Notes under the pieces: generated by a model
Told to the model about the DNA's origin: nothing
What the model saw: only the letters and a program-made list of their open reading frames with translations
Databases searched by the model: none
Origin: Chrysopilus asiliformis
Lineage: Eukaryota > Arthropoda > Insecta > Diptera > Rhagionidae
Length of the DNA stretch: 64,000 nt
NCBI GenBank assembly: GCA_964034945.1
Contig: OZ035960.1
Span: forward strand, 15,719,403-15,783,402
Reading direction: 5' to 3'
Position numbers and translations under genes: made by a program
Shown: positions 1 through 11,176 of the stretch, piece by piece
Position numbering within the stretch: position 1 is the stretch's first letter
Layout of the letters: every line of letters starts with the position of its first letter

Positions 1-205
1 GAGAGACATTGCGGCAGGCCAAGAGCAGAAACCGGTTGTAGTGCCGAGAGAGATATATAGAGAGAGAGGCAGAGAGGGAGAGAGCGAGAGAGAGTGAGAG
101 AGAGAGACAGAGAGAGATAGACAGAGAGATAGAGAGACAAAGAGAGAGAGAGAGACAAAGAGAGAGAGAGAGAGACAGAAAGAGACATAGAGAGAGAGAG
201 AGGAT
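1..205 (+). mobile_element. Non-LTR retrotransposon 3' end with (GA)n tail
   Basis: Reading from base 2, the frame gives ETLRQAKSRNRL and a TAG stop, followed at once by about 150 bases of GAGA microsatellite. The same ending recurs at 9664-9750 (minus) and 12726-12870 (plus). W-R-x-x-L-R-Q-A-K is typical of the very C-terminus of RTE/CR1-like reverse transcriptase ORFs. The 5' part is off-window or truncated. Confidence 0.6.
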
Positions 206-240
206 ATTTCGAAGAGCCTATGCTGAAACTAATCCTCCGA

Positions 241-538
241 TAGGTATACCCACGGCATAGAGACAAACAAGGTATGCTGTAAACTCAAATCTGACATTTC
301 GTTGCTACGTCACTTGTGCCGATTAGTTCGTGAAGTGCAGAAGGAATTTTGTATTCTGGATGGTTTTTTTTTAAATTTGTGCGATTTAAATTAAATATTT
401 GTAAATTAGTGGACTGATTGCATTAAATAGTGATCAATAAACATAAAAATTAATTAAAAAAAATCGGCACAAATGACGTCACACCTGACTATCAAAAGTT
501 TACAGCATACCTTGTTTGTCTGTATGCCGTGAGGTATA
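241..538. mobile_element. Inverted-repeat MITE, about 0.3 kb
   Basis: The left arm (AGGTATACCCACGGCATAGA, then ACAAACAAGGTATGCTGTAA) returns in inverse orientation at 495-538, with further matches around TGACGTCA/TGTGCCGAT (about 305-325 and 462-482). There is no coding capacity. The target duplication is unclear. Confidence 0.6.
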
Positions 539-886
539 CCCATGCCAAATTTGGCGTCAATTGATTAATGAGATATCGATAAAATACGTCACGCTATTTT
601 TAAGTTTATCACTCCCCCTCCTTTTTCGAAATTTTTTGTATAGAGTTTAGTACTGCTTTCATACGTGTTTTATGGGCAGCCCGCCCCTAAGGTGTTTTTG
701 CGTGAAAGTGTAATAAGAAACACACAAAGTACCGTTCCGGATTAGCCTGGGCTCTCCCGTAATTTGGCACTCTTTGCTTAGAACTGTATTGCTTTTGATT
801 TAATTCATTACGTCGGATTCGGTAATATAAAATATTTCACATGCGGCGTATATTCTTATAAATTGTTTATGCTCAGATGAAATTTA

Positions 887-989
887 CACCCCGATTCTAA
901 TAGTCGCGCCATTTTCGACTAGAGTTCTACCAACAAAAACACGTAAAACGACTCTTCTCGAAAACGCCACGACTATCAGAATCTGGGTG
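887..989. mobile_element. Foldback MITE, TTA target duplication
   Basis: CACCCCGATTCTAATAGTCG at the left pairs with CGACTATCAGAATCTGGGTG at the right. TTA flanks both sides (884-886 and 990-992). It is 103 bp and non-coding. It lies in the first intron of the kinesin-like gene. Confidence 0.65.
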
Positions 990-1227
990 TTAATTTCATG
1001 ATTTTAATTCAACTTTACGTATTTTTTTTCAAACAATTTTTGAAAACATTTTCACTTTTTTGTCATGTGCAGTTTTTTTTCGATCGAATGGATAAGAAAA
1101 CTTTTTCTCATAAGCTCTTCTCATTCTTAACAGAATTGACACAGATATTGTGATACCAAAAGTTTTAAAAAATATTTATATATTTCTATTTTTTTTTAAT
1201 TAACATTAAAAATCCAATTGAACTTAC

Positions 1228-1397
1228 CGTAGGGCAACACGCACAGAGGTGTCCTTGTCGTCGCCACCATCAGAAGACATCTTCCTTTCAAAATTCACAT
1301 CTGAAGCATCTTCCACGGCATTTGAGACCACCATTTCCATGCCATCGATCATGGGGGAATCTGCTATTGCGTCCAATTCGGCGGACGTCGTTTCCAT
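1228..1397 (-). CDS. First coding exon of a kinesin-like motor protein (partial, continues off the left edge)
   Basis: On the minus strand an ATG at 1397-1395 opens 56 codons plus two bases. They end at a clean donor, CG|GTAAGTTC, at 1228/1227. The exon encodes an acidic N-terminal extension rich in Asp, Glu and Ser, followed by DTSVRVALR. The string S-V-R-V-A-L-R matches the first beta strand of the kinesin motor domain as found in KIF4/KIF21/KIF27-type motors, where R-P follows directly. The rest of the motor must lie in exons beyond position 1, because no continuation is visible in 1-1227. Upstream (about 1459-1467, minus) there is a TATAAAA-like stretch about 65 nt before the ATG. Kinesins are ATP-driven microtubule motors. 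The family call rests on a short motif, so the subfamily is open. Confidence 0.6.
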
Positions 1398-3100
1398 TGT
1401 GAAAGACGTCGCTTCTACTTATCGCACAAACTACTTTCGCGAACGCCACTGTCCTATATTTTATAAGAATTTGTGTATATCTCAAATGTGTTTTGTTTTA
1501 TTTTTAAACAGTCTGTCGTCGTATCTCAGCTAAGGATCAAATGTTTGACGAAATAATCTCGCGTTTCCACTTCCGACGCTCCCGCCGAAACAGCAGGTAG
1601 AGGCGAAAACAGCAGCTGGATCGCTCCTCGTCACTTCTACGGCATCAGATGTGGGAGAGGTACGGTACCTGAAATGAAAATAGAACAGGTTAGCTTCATG
1701 TCAACCGGAATTCAGTTTTTGGTGGCCGCTTTGACGGATTTTCGTTTTGGCATTTATTTGGATAAAAGACTCCGGCGCGTTTTGGAGGCGCTTGCTCCCT
1801 CCCTTGACAAAATCAAAGAATTTATATTATTTTTAGCTCAGCATACGCGCAAGCATATTTTGGGAGTTTTCAAAGAAAGCACCGAAGCAAGGGGAAATAC
1901 CGATACCGGGGATATATTCGCGCTTAATGTAAAAGAAATTTTGGGAAGAAACTTAGAAGAAAAGCGACAGTTCAAAAGGCCAAACGGATGCGTCAAAATC
2001 TCATTTTCATTTTCGAAATAGTTAAGAACAGACGACAAGGGGAAAATTATGTCCACATTAAGCTCACAGAAAATACTAAAATCTCAACGTTGGACGAAAA
2101 AAACAGAATGATATATGCCAAGTCATGTCTTTGTTTCTTTTATTTTCTTTTATTTTAAACACTTCTATTTCTTAATTTTCATGCTACGGATATTTCAAAT
2201 TCAGAGACAGCCCAATGCATTTACATAACTCATTCAGAAAACTTTTTTTTTTTTCAAATATATTTTAGAGAAACAGACAGACACCACCCGTTCAACTTCG
2301 TTTTTAGGCGGCAACATTTCCACTCGCCAGACACGTAAAAATTATAAACAGAAGCGTTTCTATACATTTTGAATATTTCATGAGTCAACCAAGTCAGTCA
2401 AGTGAAGAAAAGTAAAAAAAAAACACACGCTAGGAAAAAGGTAATCAGGTAAAATCTTAAAACGATTGAAAAGTGTGCATTTCCTTCCCCGAATTTGATT
2501 GTAAAACTTAATGTTTTTCTTCCATTCTGACATATGTTTAAACATCAAACATACAACATGACCAAAATTTTATTGCAGTTGACATATAAAAAGAAATTTT
2601 TACACCTTTTACCTAGACTTTTTAACGACAAAGCACAGTGATTTGTGTAATGAAAAACGAAAACGTTGAATAATGAACCGTCCAAGAAATCAGGACCCTC
2701 ACAACTTAACTACCCTGTCTAGACAAAGACGAATATTATGTTATGTCCTTAAAGTGTATGTTTCGTTGTAAAGAAATACCATTAATTTATACCAGAAAGC
2801 AATTTCCTAATGCACGGTTTCCCAACTGGTGGGTTGCGGTGTGCGCAACGATTTTTTTCATAAAATCAATTTTTCTATGAGATTAGAAAAGTAACAGATC
2901 TACGGAAAAACGAATGAAGCGTACACAGTAAAAAAAATTGTATGAAATTGTAATCTAAACATTTTATAATTTGTAGGTGTAAATTGTCTAAATACCAAAT
3001 TTTTATACAAAAATTTCCTTATTTTTTTATGCCAAAATCGAATTGACAAAAAAAAATATTATTTTTGTAAAAATGTCTCAGATTTATCGAAATTATGATT
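1398..3100. other. Upstream region of the kinesin-like gene, no further gene recognised
   Basis: 1398-1650 holds the presumed 5' leader and promoter of the minus-strand kinesin-like exon. An open frame at 1674-2021 has no family resemblance I recognise. 2100-3100 is AT-rich with no supported feature. Confidence 0.4.
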
Positions 3101-3458
3101 GAATTTAAACGCAAGCATTTTTTGACCACACCAGAAAAGGTCGATAAGATCAATAGTATCGTTCTTGACGATCTGAAATATGCGCGAGATTGCTGAGGAT
3201 GTGAACATCTCAGGGGAACGATATTGGAAAATAAAGAAAGCTCCCTGGCAGATGGGTGCCGCGTTTGCTCTCTGTTGACAACAAGCGCGACCGTCTGATA
3301 ACTTCAAAGGAGTCTTGGGCGATGTTCAACCGCAATAAGAACTCTTGCGTCGTTTCGTACCCGTGGACGAAACATGGACACAACACAACATACCAGAGAT
3401 CAAGGAGCAATCGAAACAAGGTGGGTCTGTCGGCCAACAAGGTCGTGGCCACATTTTT

Positions 3459-4344
3459 ATACCCGTATCGTGAAACCAAAGGGTTTTTTTGTTTATAGAT
3501 CCAGCCAGAGCTTAGGGGAAGACCCTTTAATGCCGAAGCACAGCTCGGGATGGTCGGAAGGACAAAAGGAGATGCCGATTTATGTTCTTCTTGAACTTCT
3601 GTGGGTTATAGTCCGGGGGGAATACATCGGATGGTAAATTGTTCCAAAGTCTTGTTGTTCGCGGAATGAAGGAACCCCTAAACTTTACTGTACGAAAGCG
3701 GGGAGGCTCAAGGAAGAAGTCGTGCGCGCGTGCAGCTGAACGAGAGGGTCTAGGGAAGATGTACCGTGGAGGAATAAGTTGGGAAATTTCGGTGGAACAT
3801 TTCCCATTGAAATATTTATAGAATATGCTGAGTAGGTACTCCAACAGAGCGACGATGCTCGAGAGACGGTAATGAATCTGTCAAAGAATTGTCTCCAATC
3901 AGTCGGATCGCACGCATATTCAATTTGCCTTACCGTTTGTAACGCCAAGATCCTGTCATCACACACAAAAATAAATTACACAGTGTGTTTAGAATGATAA
4001 AAAAAATTGAATTTTGCATGACCGTCTATCCGTTCGTCTGACCGTTCGTCTGACCGTTCGTCTGTCCATCTGTGGTGTGGATTGTGGATTGCATGACCGT
4101 CTATCCGTTCGTCTGACCGTTCGTCTGTCCATCTGTGGTGTGGATTGCGGGCCCACGGATTGAGCTAGAGACTTGAAATTTCGTTTTTCGTAGATTCGTT
4201 TTTCGTAAAATGCAAGGCTAAGTGCGTTAATGGGCAAAAATGGACCACTGTTCGCCGTTCACTTAAACTTCAAACAATGCCATATCCCCATACGGGTTTT
4301 CAATAATGGCCAGATTGGCAATTATAGCTTTTGTTATGTTTTTG
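3459..4344 (+). mobile_element. GTCY-type (mini-me-like) element, copy 1, interrupted
   Basis: It begins TTTTTATACCCGTATCGTGA and, after an interruption (about 3484-3922), carries the family core: a GCCTTACCGTTTGTAACG-like block, a GTCY-rich stretch (about 4017-4130, itself partly duplicated) and a CAAGGCTAAGTGCGTTAATG block. It ends near the GCCAGATTGGCAATTATAGC block. Four other copies are at 12270-12721, 28288-28849, 29562-29766 and 39627-40315. Confidence 0.75.
3484..3925 (-). pseudogene. Non-LTR (CR1/jockey-like) reverse transcriptase C-terminal fragment
   Basis: Minus-strand frames read RAIRLIGDNSLTDSL, then EHRRSVG. After a frameshift come FYKYFNGKCSTEIS, then FRTVKFRGSFIPRTTRLWNN and LPSDVFPPDYN, with a stop at 3527. 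This is the characteristic C-terminus of CR1/jockey-type LINE ORF2 proteins. The 3' end finishes in an A-rich tail (AAACAAAAAAA on the minus strand, about 3484-3496). It is 5'-truncated and sits inside GTCY copy 1, making the third level of nesting. Confidence 0.8.
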
Positions 4345-4470
4345 AGATACACACGGTATCACTCACATGGATTACCTTGAAAAGGACAAAACGATCACCA
4401 GCGTATATTTCGCAAATCTGTTGGACCGATTCGACGCCGATTTGAAACGAAATTTTATCATATCAATGAA

Positions 4471-5640
4471 TTGTCGTATCATATAAACAAAACCTTATCA
4501 AATTCAAAAATTATTTTATCAGATTATTTTATTTTATTGACATAGGATTTGTGCATACAATCAAATTTCATATTGACAAAAAAAAAAGCCCAAGAAAAAT
4601 TTCCTTAATAGGAAATTTCAATATTTTGACCATATGACAAAACCATCTTGTAGAGTCGATTTTTAACAAAATTTTTGTCCATATAATCTTTAATTTTGTC
4701 AATATGATCAAATATAACATTTCATAACTCCAATTTCGAAAATTGATATGAGATGTGACAAGAGTTGTTTGCTTTTGACTAATTTTTAAGGTTGAAAAAT
4801 CTGTAAAATCCTTTAGTATTTCGTTTTATTGAAGAAAAAAAAATTTTAGAAGGTCTAACTCAAATTTTTCAACGCAGACTTCCAAAGCACAGGCAAATTT
4901 AATTTTAATTATTTCAGTCGCATTGAATTCCAAATCTAAATATAAACCTTAAATCAAGCGATTAAAAACAATTACGGCTGTCTGAAAAATTTGACCCAGA
5001 CTATAAAATCGGTGTCACATCTAATAATCGGCTTACTACGTGAAAACTTACCACGGTCGCATTTCAACATTTCAAAAGTGCAAAACAATTTCCACAGTAC
5101 GAACGCAAAGGAAAATCTCTTTGAATGGCGGCTGTTGGGGGCATGGAAAACCAATAACTGTACAGTATACTGAATGAAAACAACTGCGAAAAAACGCCAT
5201 AATACAAATGATTTGTCGTCCAAAGATTGAATAAAAACAACAACAAAAAAAAACAATTCCCAAAAGGTTAATATCGAAACGGGTTGGAAGCAATCTTCGA
5301 AATTATCCAATTATCTGCATAAAATTGCAATTTTCAATCGCCCACCGGCCATCAAAAACATTGCACTCTGGCACACAAAAAAGTACAACAAAAAAGTAAT
5401 GACGATGAAACCAGAAAAAGAGGCCATCCCAAATGAATACCAAAACGCATTCGAATGGACGATTGACAAAGAAAAAAAACTCTTCTGAGTGAGAATTGCT
5501 TTAACACTAAATACTACATCGACCGAAATACTACTAGCACTAGTGTTGATCAATAAGTTTCCAGCATCACTGCTTGAGTGCATTCGCCGTATTCTCCAGA
5601 TTTGACATCCTCGTATCAACAAAACGCTGTGACGGCTGCA
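4471..5640. other. No supported gene
   Basis: AT-rich DNA. Short open frames near 4972-5310 and 5311-5622 (minus) show no recognisable domain or splice structure. Confidence 0.4.
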
Positions 5641-5659
5641 GACTTAAACGTCTGGAGAC

Positions 5660-6640
5660 CACCAGAGGAAAGAACCATTGTTTCCATATTTGTTTATGAA
5701 AAAAATTGTGCGCCGCAGGTAAAATTCTCAGGAAGAAACCTCTCACAATAGAGCATCATAAATTCCTATCCATTAATCTGTGACTCGGCATGGCGGATTT
5801 GGCACCTCTTGCGGGCTGCGTTTGAGACTACAAGTTGATTCTCGATTAATGTTTGGTTTTACCAGAACTAATATCTCATTGAAATGAGATTTCTTTAACA
5901 ACTGGGCAGAGGAATTTCATGAAATTTCATTTCTTCAAAGACACAATTCGATTGTCTTACGGCCAATTTATTCACTCGGAGTTAAATCGCCTTAACTCCC
6001 TTAACTCACCTTTAACATGGAAAATAACGTTAGCTAACTCCCTTAACTCACTAACTCGGCTTAACTCCTAGTGAATAAATTAGGGGTTAGACACCTAACT
6101 TGGCTTGACCAAGGCCCAATTAACCATAGGGCTAATTGGGCTACAGCCCAGGGGCGCCATCGATCTGAGGCGATGAAATTTTGATTGCTTTTTTTTAATT
6201 TTCTTTATATTTAGCGTATCTGTAATTTAAGTTAGTACTGTGTTTTGAATTAAAGAATATTTTAAAAAATAAAATTGAATTTTTACAATAAAACTATGTA
6301 AGGGTGCAAAATTTTATTTAGCCAGGGGCGCTCAAACTTGTTAATACGGCTCTGGGCTTGACTCGAAATTGTCTGCTGTATATGGAGTTTCGTACCACCA
6401 ACAGACAATATCGAGTCACGAGAAGTAACAAGTCTGAGAGAAACGCAGCCCGCAAGAGACGCCAAATCTAGCACGCCAGATCACAGATTAATGGATACGA
6501 ATTTCCGTCTGCGGCTCAATTGCTTTTATGATGCTCAATTGTGAGTGGTTTATTTTTGGAGAATTTTACCTGCGGCGCATATTTTTTTTCATAAACAAAA
6601 ATTGAAACAATAGCTCTTTTCTCTAATCGATCTGTCGAAA
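5660..6640. mobile_element. Long inverted repeat pair (arms about 0.2 kb) around nested elements
   Basis: The left arm (about 5670-5830) and the right arm (about 6430-6640) are inverted copies. Shared landmarks are GTTTATGAAAAAAA, GCGCCGCAGGTAAAATTCTC, CCATTAATCTGTGA and CTTGCGGGCTGCGTTT. No coding family was recognised. A foldback element (5960-6086) lies between the arms. Confidence 0.6.
5960..6086. mobile_element. Foldback MITE, TTA target duplication
   Basis: GGCCAATTTATTCACTCGGA pairs with CTAGTGAATAAATTAGGGG. TTA flanks both sides (5957-5959 and 6087-6089). The interior is made of repeated TTAACTCCC/TTAACTCAC words. Confidence 0.7.
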
Positions 6641-7730
6641 TTTCTATTGTAGAGGTACACGAAAATTTATTTTTATAATTTGTTTTTGTACAGACAATCA
6701 ATACAGATTGTCCCGTGGGCGCCGCTTCATATTCGCCATGTTCATAATGTCAAAAAATCATGGATATTTTTTTTACCAAATTTTTAAGGACTTATCAAAT
6801 GACCCACGACATACTGCCCATAACGTAAATTTGTATCGCAATTGCAGTGCAATGAGGAGAGTGCTGAATATGGCAACATCAGATAATGATTTCAGCCTAT
6901 AGTGTTGTGGGATCAATAAATACCACTTCAATTAAATGTTCATTTCCATTTCGGGAAAACTTCTCCATAAATTAAGCCTAAACTTTTCCAAAATAACACT
7001 TTCAATTTTACAGTCGACACGAGACATTTGCGGGAACATTTCGAAAGTTTAATCAATCGATTGTAATGCGTTCTTCATGCTGATAAAAACGAAATTTTAG
7101 TGAAATGTACATTTTTCGCATAATTTCACATTATTATCCGCGATGCGATGTCTTTCATAATTAAAACCATGAAGAAATGTTAATTTTTTCCGTGTGATAA
7201 TCGCACGTTTTATGAATTTATTCGAATCGACATCATAAATGGTGTCGAATTTACCGCAAGTTCGATGTAGCGAGAATTTATGCTGTGCATAGCAGTTCAT
7301 AATTTGAATGAACGAACGTAATGACCCAAGATGTAAAGCGGTTTCCAAGCTCCACACCAAGTATGTTACGGTAGCGGTCAATGAAGACGCCGTAAAACAT
7401 GACTGCTATAACATTTACCATTAAGCGCCATCTAAGCTAAAGCCAAAACCAAGGCAAGAAGAAAAACTCACATCTCACAGATAGAAATTTGAGGAATGGT
7501 GGATGAAGAAGAGGCCAACTAAGAAAGCATCCAATATTTAAGTACAATTTCAAGTTTCTTCCTCTATTGTATTCCAATATTTTTCCACAGGCTTCTGCAG
7601 ACTTTTCATATCTACGTGATCTGCTGAGTTTAGCATTTAATCGTACACGGGGAAAAAATCCGTGAGGAAATCACCTTTTTTCGTATTTTTTTTTTGTCTT
7701 CTAATTTTAGAGTTTCCTCCTATTCTCTCG
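6641..7730. other. No supported gene
   Basis: Mixed AT-rich sequence. A 94-codon open frame on the minus strand (7097-7381) has no recognisable family, signal peptide or splice context. Confidence 0.4.
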
Positions 7731-7733
7731 TTA

Positions 7734-8119
7734 AGGTGCAGCTCCACATGAGAGTAAATACGCGAGTATAACTCTCAAAAACTCTCGAGAGTTACTCGCA
7801 GGAGGTTGTCCATTTGAGAGTTAATTTCGGCGATTTTTCTCTTTTCAAAACCAATATCTTGATTTTTTTGACATCTTGCTTTGGCGAGTTTCGAGAACTA
7901 CTAGCGAAATTCAAACGCCGTTCGTATCTGGCGAGCAACTCTCCGAGAGTTCAGTGGGTGCGCGTCGACTAGAGAGTAGAATCACTTTTGACAGCTCGCA
8001 GAAACCAGTTCGCGAGTTTTTGCGAGTTTCTGCGAGCGACTCTCAGAGACGTGTCCATTTGCGAGTAGCTGCTATCGAGAGGTTCTCGCCGGCAGTTACT
8101 CTCATGTGGAGCGGCACCT
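7734..8119 (+). mobile_element. PIF/Harbinger-type MITE, ACTCTC/CTCGAG-rich, copy A
   Basis: The ends AGGTGCAGCTCCACATGAGA and TCTCATGTGGAGCGGCACCT form a terminal inverted repeat flanked by TTA on both sides (7731-7733 and 8120-8122). The subterminal regions are packed with CTCTCGAGAGTTACTCGC-like words. A second copy lies inverted at 10806-11173. Long open frames across both copies are by-products of the element sequence. Confidence 0.85.
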
Positions 8120-9100
8120 TTAGGCTTTTTCGAAATTTTTGTATGGAATACTGCCGTTGCCGTCATACTACCGCAAACCTCCTCCACGAAAAATGGGACC
8201 CCTCAAACAGAATTTGACAAAAATTTCTTGAAATTTTTACACTATCAAAATTATGTTTGGTACAAAAAAATGGTGTACAACAAAAGCATATCGACGCATC
8301 CGAACAAGACTCATATCTCTTTCGAGCTGTCAAAATTCTGACGTTTTTGTAAGTACGATAAAAACGTTAATATTTTAAAAGAAAATTGTGATTTCGAAAA
8401 AAAATTGTTCAATCTGCAATTGTGAATCCTTAACATCTCAAAACAATTAAGGAGTTTTATTTTTTAGTGAATTGAAAATTAAACATTGAAGAATGTCGTA
8501 AGTCAAATTACGATAGTCTTGCACGGAGGCGTCAATATAATAAAACTTACGTACATTGGAAAAAATTTTACTCTCTGTGTATTTTGGTCTTATTTTCACT
8601 TTAACTGCATATAATTCTTAAGCGATTTTCTATTACTCGCTTCCGGCTATTGCCGCCCCGTTCTTCAGTAACTGTTCGCCAACACATTCCTACCATCGAG
8701 GAGCAATACGGAAAATTACACAGTTTGCTGGATTTGAGTTACGTGGGATCAGCAGCAAATAAAACGGTTGCCATAGAAAATACTTTTCGACGAGGTGATT
8801 TCCATCTATGAAACTGGATTCATTAAAATGGCAACGTGGAAATATACTCTTGGATATACTCTTGATTGTCAACTATTAACTTTACAGATTATTAACCATA
8901 ATAATATTTTGTTGTCAAAATGAAAACACAAGAATTACAAACGACTTCATTTTCCCATTATTGTTGTTTGTTGCACTGTACAATTGCAGCATTTAACATT
9001 TTGCTTCAATGCAGCAAAAAAAAATTTACACAATCCAGTCGATCCGTAACTGAAAATGTGAATTAATGCATCAATAAAAAAAATATCAGTTGTGATCAGC
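8120..9100. other. No supported gene
   Basis: AT-rich sequence with no convincing coding, RNA or repeat structure. Confidence 0.4.
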
Positions 9101-9103
9101 TTA

Positions 9104-9640
9104 ACCTGTGGAGCACAATGAACGCAACGCGAACGCAACTGTCACGCAGCGCATCATTTCAGCGGCAGAGCTCAATGGCATCTCGTGAAGTAGTACAAGT
9201 GACATAATATAAAGTGGTATAAAGTTGACAAAATTACAAAAATATATAATTTTGAAGCAATAATTTGCTTTGTTGGCCTTTATCTTTGTTATTTGTATGT
9301 TATTGCACTAAGGCCCGTTTGCGCGTACTATTCTTAAAAAATTAAGTTGTGGTTAGCCTACTTAAACCATAGAAATTCTGCGACTTAAATATTTTAAGTT
9401 ATACATAAGTTGCTAAGTCTCGTTGGTGCAAACGGCACTAAGGCTATCAATTTTTCCTCAAACGACATTTCCCCAGCCTCACTTTATGAACTTTCAACGC
9501 AGAATTGCTGCGGCAAAGTTAGAAGTTTGCAAACTTTTGCGTTGTAGTTGCGTTCACTGTGCTCACTTCAAATGGTTTCTTATGGAACAAACTTGTAAGT
9601 GACAGTTTCTGCGTTCGCGTTGCGTTCATTGGGCTCCAGG
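9104..9640 (+). mobile_element. PIF/Harbinger-type MITE, TGGAGCACAATGAACGCAAC ends, copy A
   Basis: Left end GTGGAGCACAATGAACGCAA, preceded by TTA (9101-9103). The inverse, TTGCGTTCATTGGGCTCC, is at about 9619-9637. The interior matches the element at 46873-47328 (for example TTTGCTTTGTTGG and GACATTTCCCCA blocks). It has a 121-bp insertion at 9315-9435. Confidence 0.8.
9315..9435. mobile_element. Nested MITE with 9-bp target duplication
   Basis: Ends CCGTTTGC and GCAAACGG are exact inverted repeats. CACTAAGGC is duplicated on each side (9306-9314 and 9436-9444). The related copy at 46873-47328 has a single CACTAAGGC followed by TATC, which is the unoccupied site. A 9-bp duplication points to a Mutator-like (MULE) transposase. 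Confidence 0.85.
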
Positions 9641-9663
9641 CATAAAACTTTTCTCTGGAATAT

Positions 9664-9750
9664 TTCTCTCTCTCTCTCTCGGCACTACAACCGTTTTCCG
9701 GTCTTGGCCTGCCGCAATGTCTCTCGCCAGATGTCCCGGTCACGTGCCGA
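9664..9750 (-). mobile_element. Non-LTR retrotransposon 3' end with (GA)n tail
   Basis: Minus-strand frame: ARDRDIWRETLRQAKTGKRL and TAG, then a GAGA tail (9664-9680 on the minus strand). It is the same terminus as at 1-205 and 12726-12870, severely 5'-truncated. Confidence 0.7.
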
Positions 9751-10800
9751 TATTTAGTTTCGGAAAAATTAAAACACAGAAAGAAAAAAAATAGTTAAAA
9801 TTGAGTTCCAAGTGCCGAGCGCTGTCGTTCTTTTACGCGCATGTCCAAATTAGTTTAGTTCTGTGGGAAAAAACATCTAATTGTAGTACACAATAATAAG
9901 CACAGACGTGAAAATGTTCGAATTTTTGGAAATTTGGTATTGTGAAATATTTTTTATATAAAAAAAATTAAAGCACCAGCACTAATTTCCGCGAATTTCA
10001 GTAACTAACTGAATGACGACTGAGGTACTCGGCTCGCGTTCGCCTGGATCTCGAATCGCGGGCCAAAGTTTAATTCGCCTGCATTCGGTGAGAGTGTAGC
10101 GGCGATATTATATAAAATCAGTTTTCTAAGATGCGAATAAGATGCCGATAAGCAAAATAAGTAAAATGCAATACAAATTATTTCACAATAGAAAGGCAGA
10201 AAGCAGTTTATACTATCTACAAATTGAGCTACTATATTTCAATGGGGTTATATTTTTACTTGGCAAAACGTGGGAAATTTCAAGCCCGTACCCGCCGTAA
10301 AAGGTAATTTTATAATTTGATACCAATCTGGCTTTAAACAATGATATAAAGCCAAGAAAAATTGTTTAAAAAAAATAGTGAGAAAAAGCGAATTCAAGCT
10401 GAAAATGAAAGCTCCATAGATCTTGACTTGACTTAAAACAAAAATTTTAAACTGACGAAAGCAAAAAAATAATTGATTATGATGGAAATTTAAAACTATT
10501 ACAATTTCAAACGTAACAACACACACCGACAAAAGCAGACGTTTTTAGTGCGCTCGATGTTAGCCTTTTCTTAGATAAGTTGTGGTTGATTCCAAATCTG
10601 GCAGTGGTTTGGCTGGGGCAGTTCTTATTTTTGAAATATCCAGGTTGGTCTATGAATTGATTCATATGTTTTTGGGTATATTTCATGGGTAACCCTCATG
10701 GACGATTCATGGGTAACCCTCATGGGTGAGTCATGGGTAATTTCATGGGTAACCCTCAGTATCGCAAAAACTGGGACTGATACAGAAAAATCACAAAGAC
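9751..10800. other. No supported gene
   Basis: Contains a short tandem motif, CATGGGTAACCCTCATGG and variants (about 10684-10756). Otherwise AT-rich, with no gene recognised. Confidence 0.4.
10684..10756. repeat. Short tandem repeat of TTCATGGGTAACCCTCATGG-like units
   Basis: Four partial units of TCATGGGTAA(CCCTCATGG) follow one another. Nothing else is visible here. Confidence 0.7.
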
Positions 10801-10805
10801 TCTTA

Positions 10806-11173
10806 AGGTGCCGCTCCACATGAGAGTAAATGCCGGCGAGAACCTCTCGATAGCAGGTACTCGCAAATGGACACGTCTGTGAGAGTCGCTCGCAGAAACT
10901 CGCAAGAACTCGCGAGCTAGTTTCTGCCAGCTGTCAAAAGTGATTCTACTCTCTAGTCGACACGCACCCACTGAACTCTCGGGGAGTTGCTCGCCAGATA
11001 CGAACGGCGTTTGAATTTCGCTAGTCGCTCTCGAGAACTTGCCAAAGCAAAATGTCAAAAAAATCAAGATATTGGTCTTGAAAAGAGAAAAATCGCCGAA
11101 ATTAACTCTCAAATGGACAACCTCCTGCGAGTAACTCTCGAGAGTTTTTGAGAGTTACTCGCGAGCGGCACCT
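10806..11173 (-). mobile_element. PIF/Harbinger-type MITE, copy B (inverted relative to 7734-8119)
   Basis: It has the same terminal repeat (AGGTGCCGCTCCACATGAGA ... GGCACCT) and the same internal order as copy A, in opposite orientation. TTA flanks both sides (10803-10805 and 11174-11176). Confidence 0.85.
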
Positions 11174-11176
11174 TTA

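Larger units (their letters stand above)
3108..4470 (+). pseudogene. Decayed mariner transposase, split by a nested GTCY element
   Basis: Frames in 3108-3463 read TTPEKVDKINSIVLDDLK, then MREIAEDVNISG, then WVPRLLSVDNKRDRL, then AMFNRNK and VPVDETW. These are the ordered blocks of a Mos1-like mariner transposase, including the first catalytic Asp in VDET, but with several frameshifts. The protein stops at 3463 where a GTCY-type repeat starts. It resumes at 4352 as HGITHMDYLEKDKTIT and then FANLLDRFDADLK, exactly the next mariner block. The repeat therefore inserted into an existing mariner. The C-terminal part with the remaining catalytic residues is missing. This is a dead copy. Confidence 0.85.

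Noticed and set aside
1249..1533. 94-codon plus-strand frame
   Set aside because: Antisense shadow of the kinesin-like exon, without a family or splice context.
1674..2021. 115-codon plus-strand frame
   Set aside because: No recognised domain, no promoter or poly(A) context, and a competing frame on the other strand.
7876..8217. 113-codon frame, similar to the frame at 10756-11112
   Set aside because: Both lie in copies of the same MITE. The similarity reflects the element and not a protein family.
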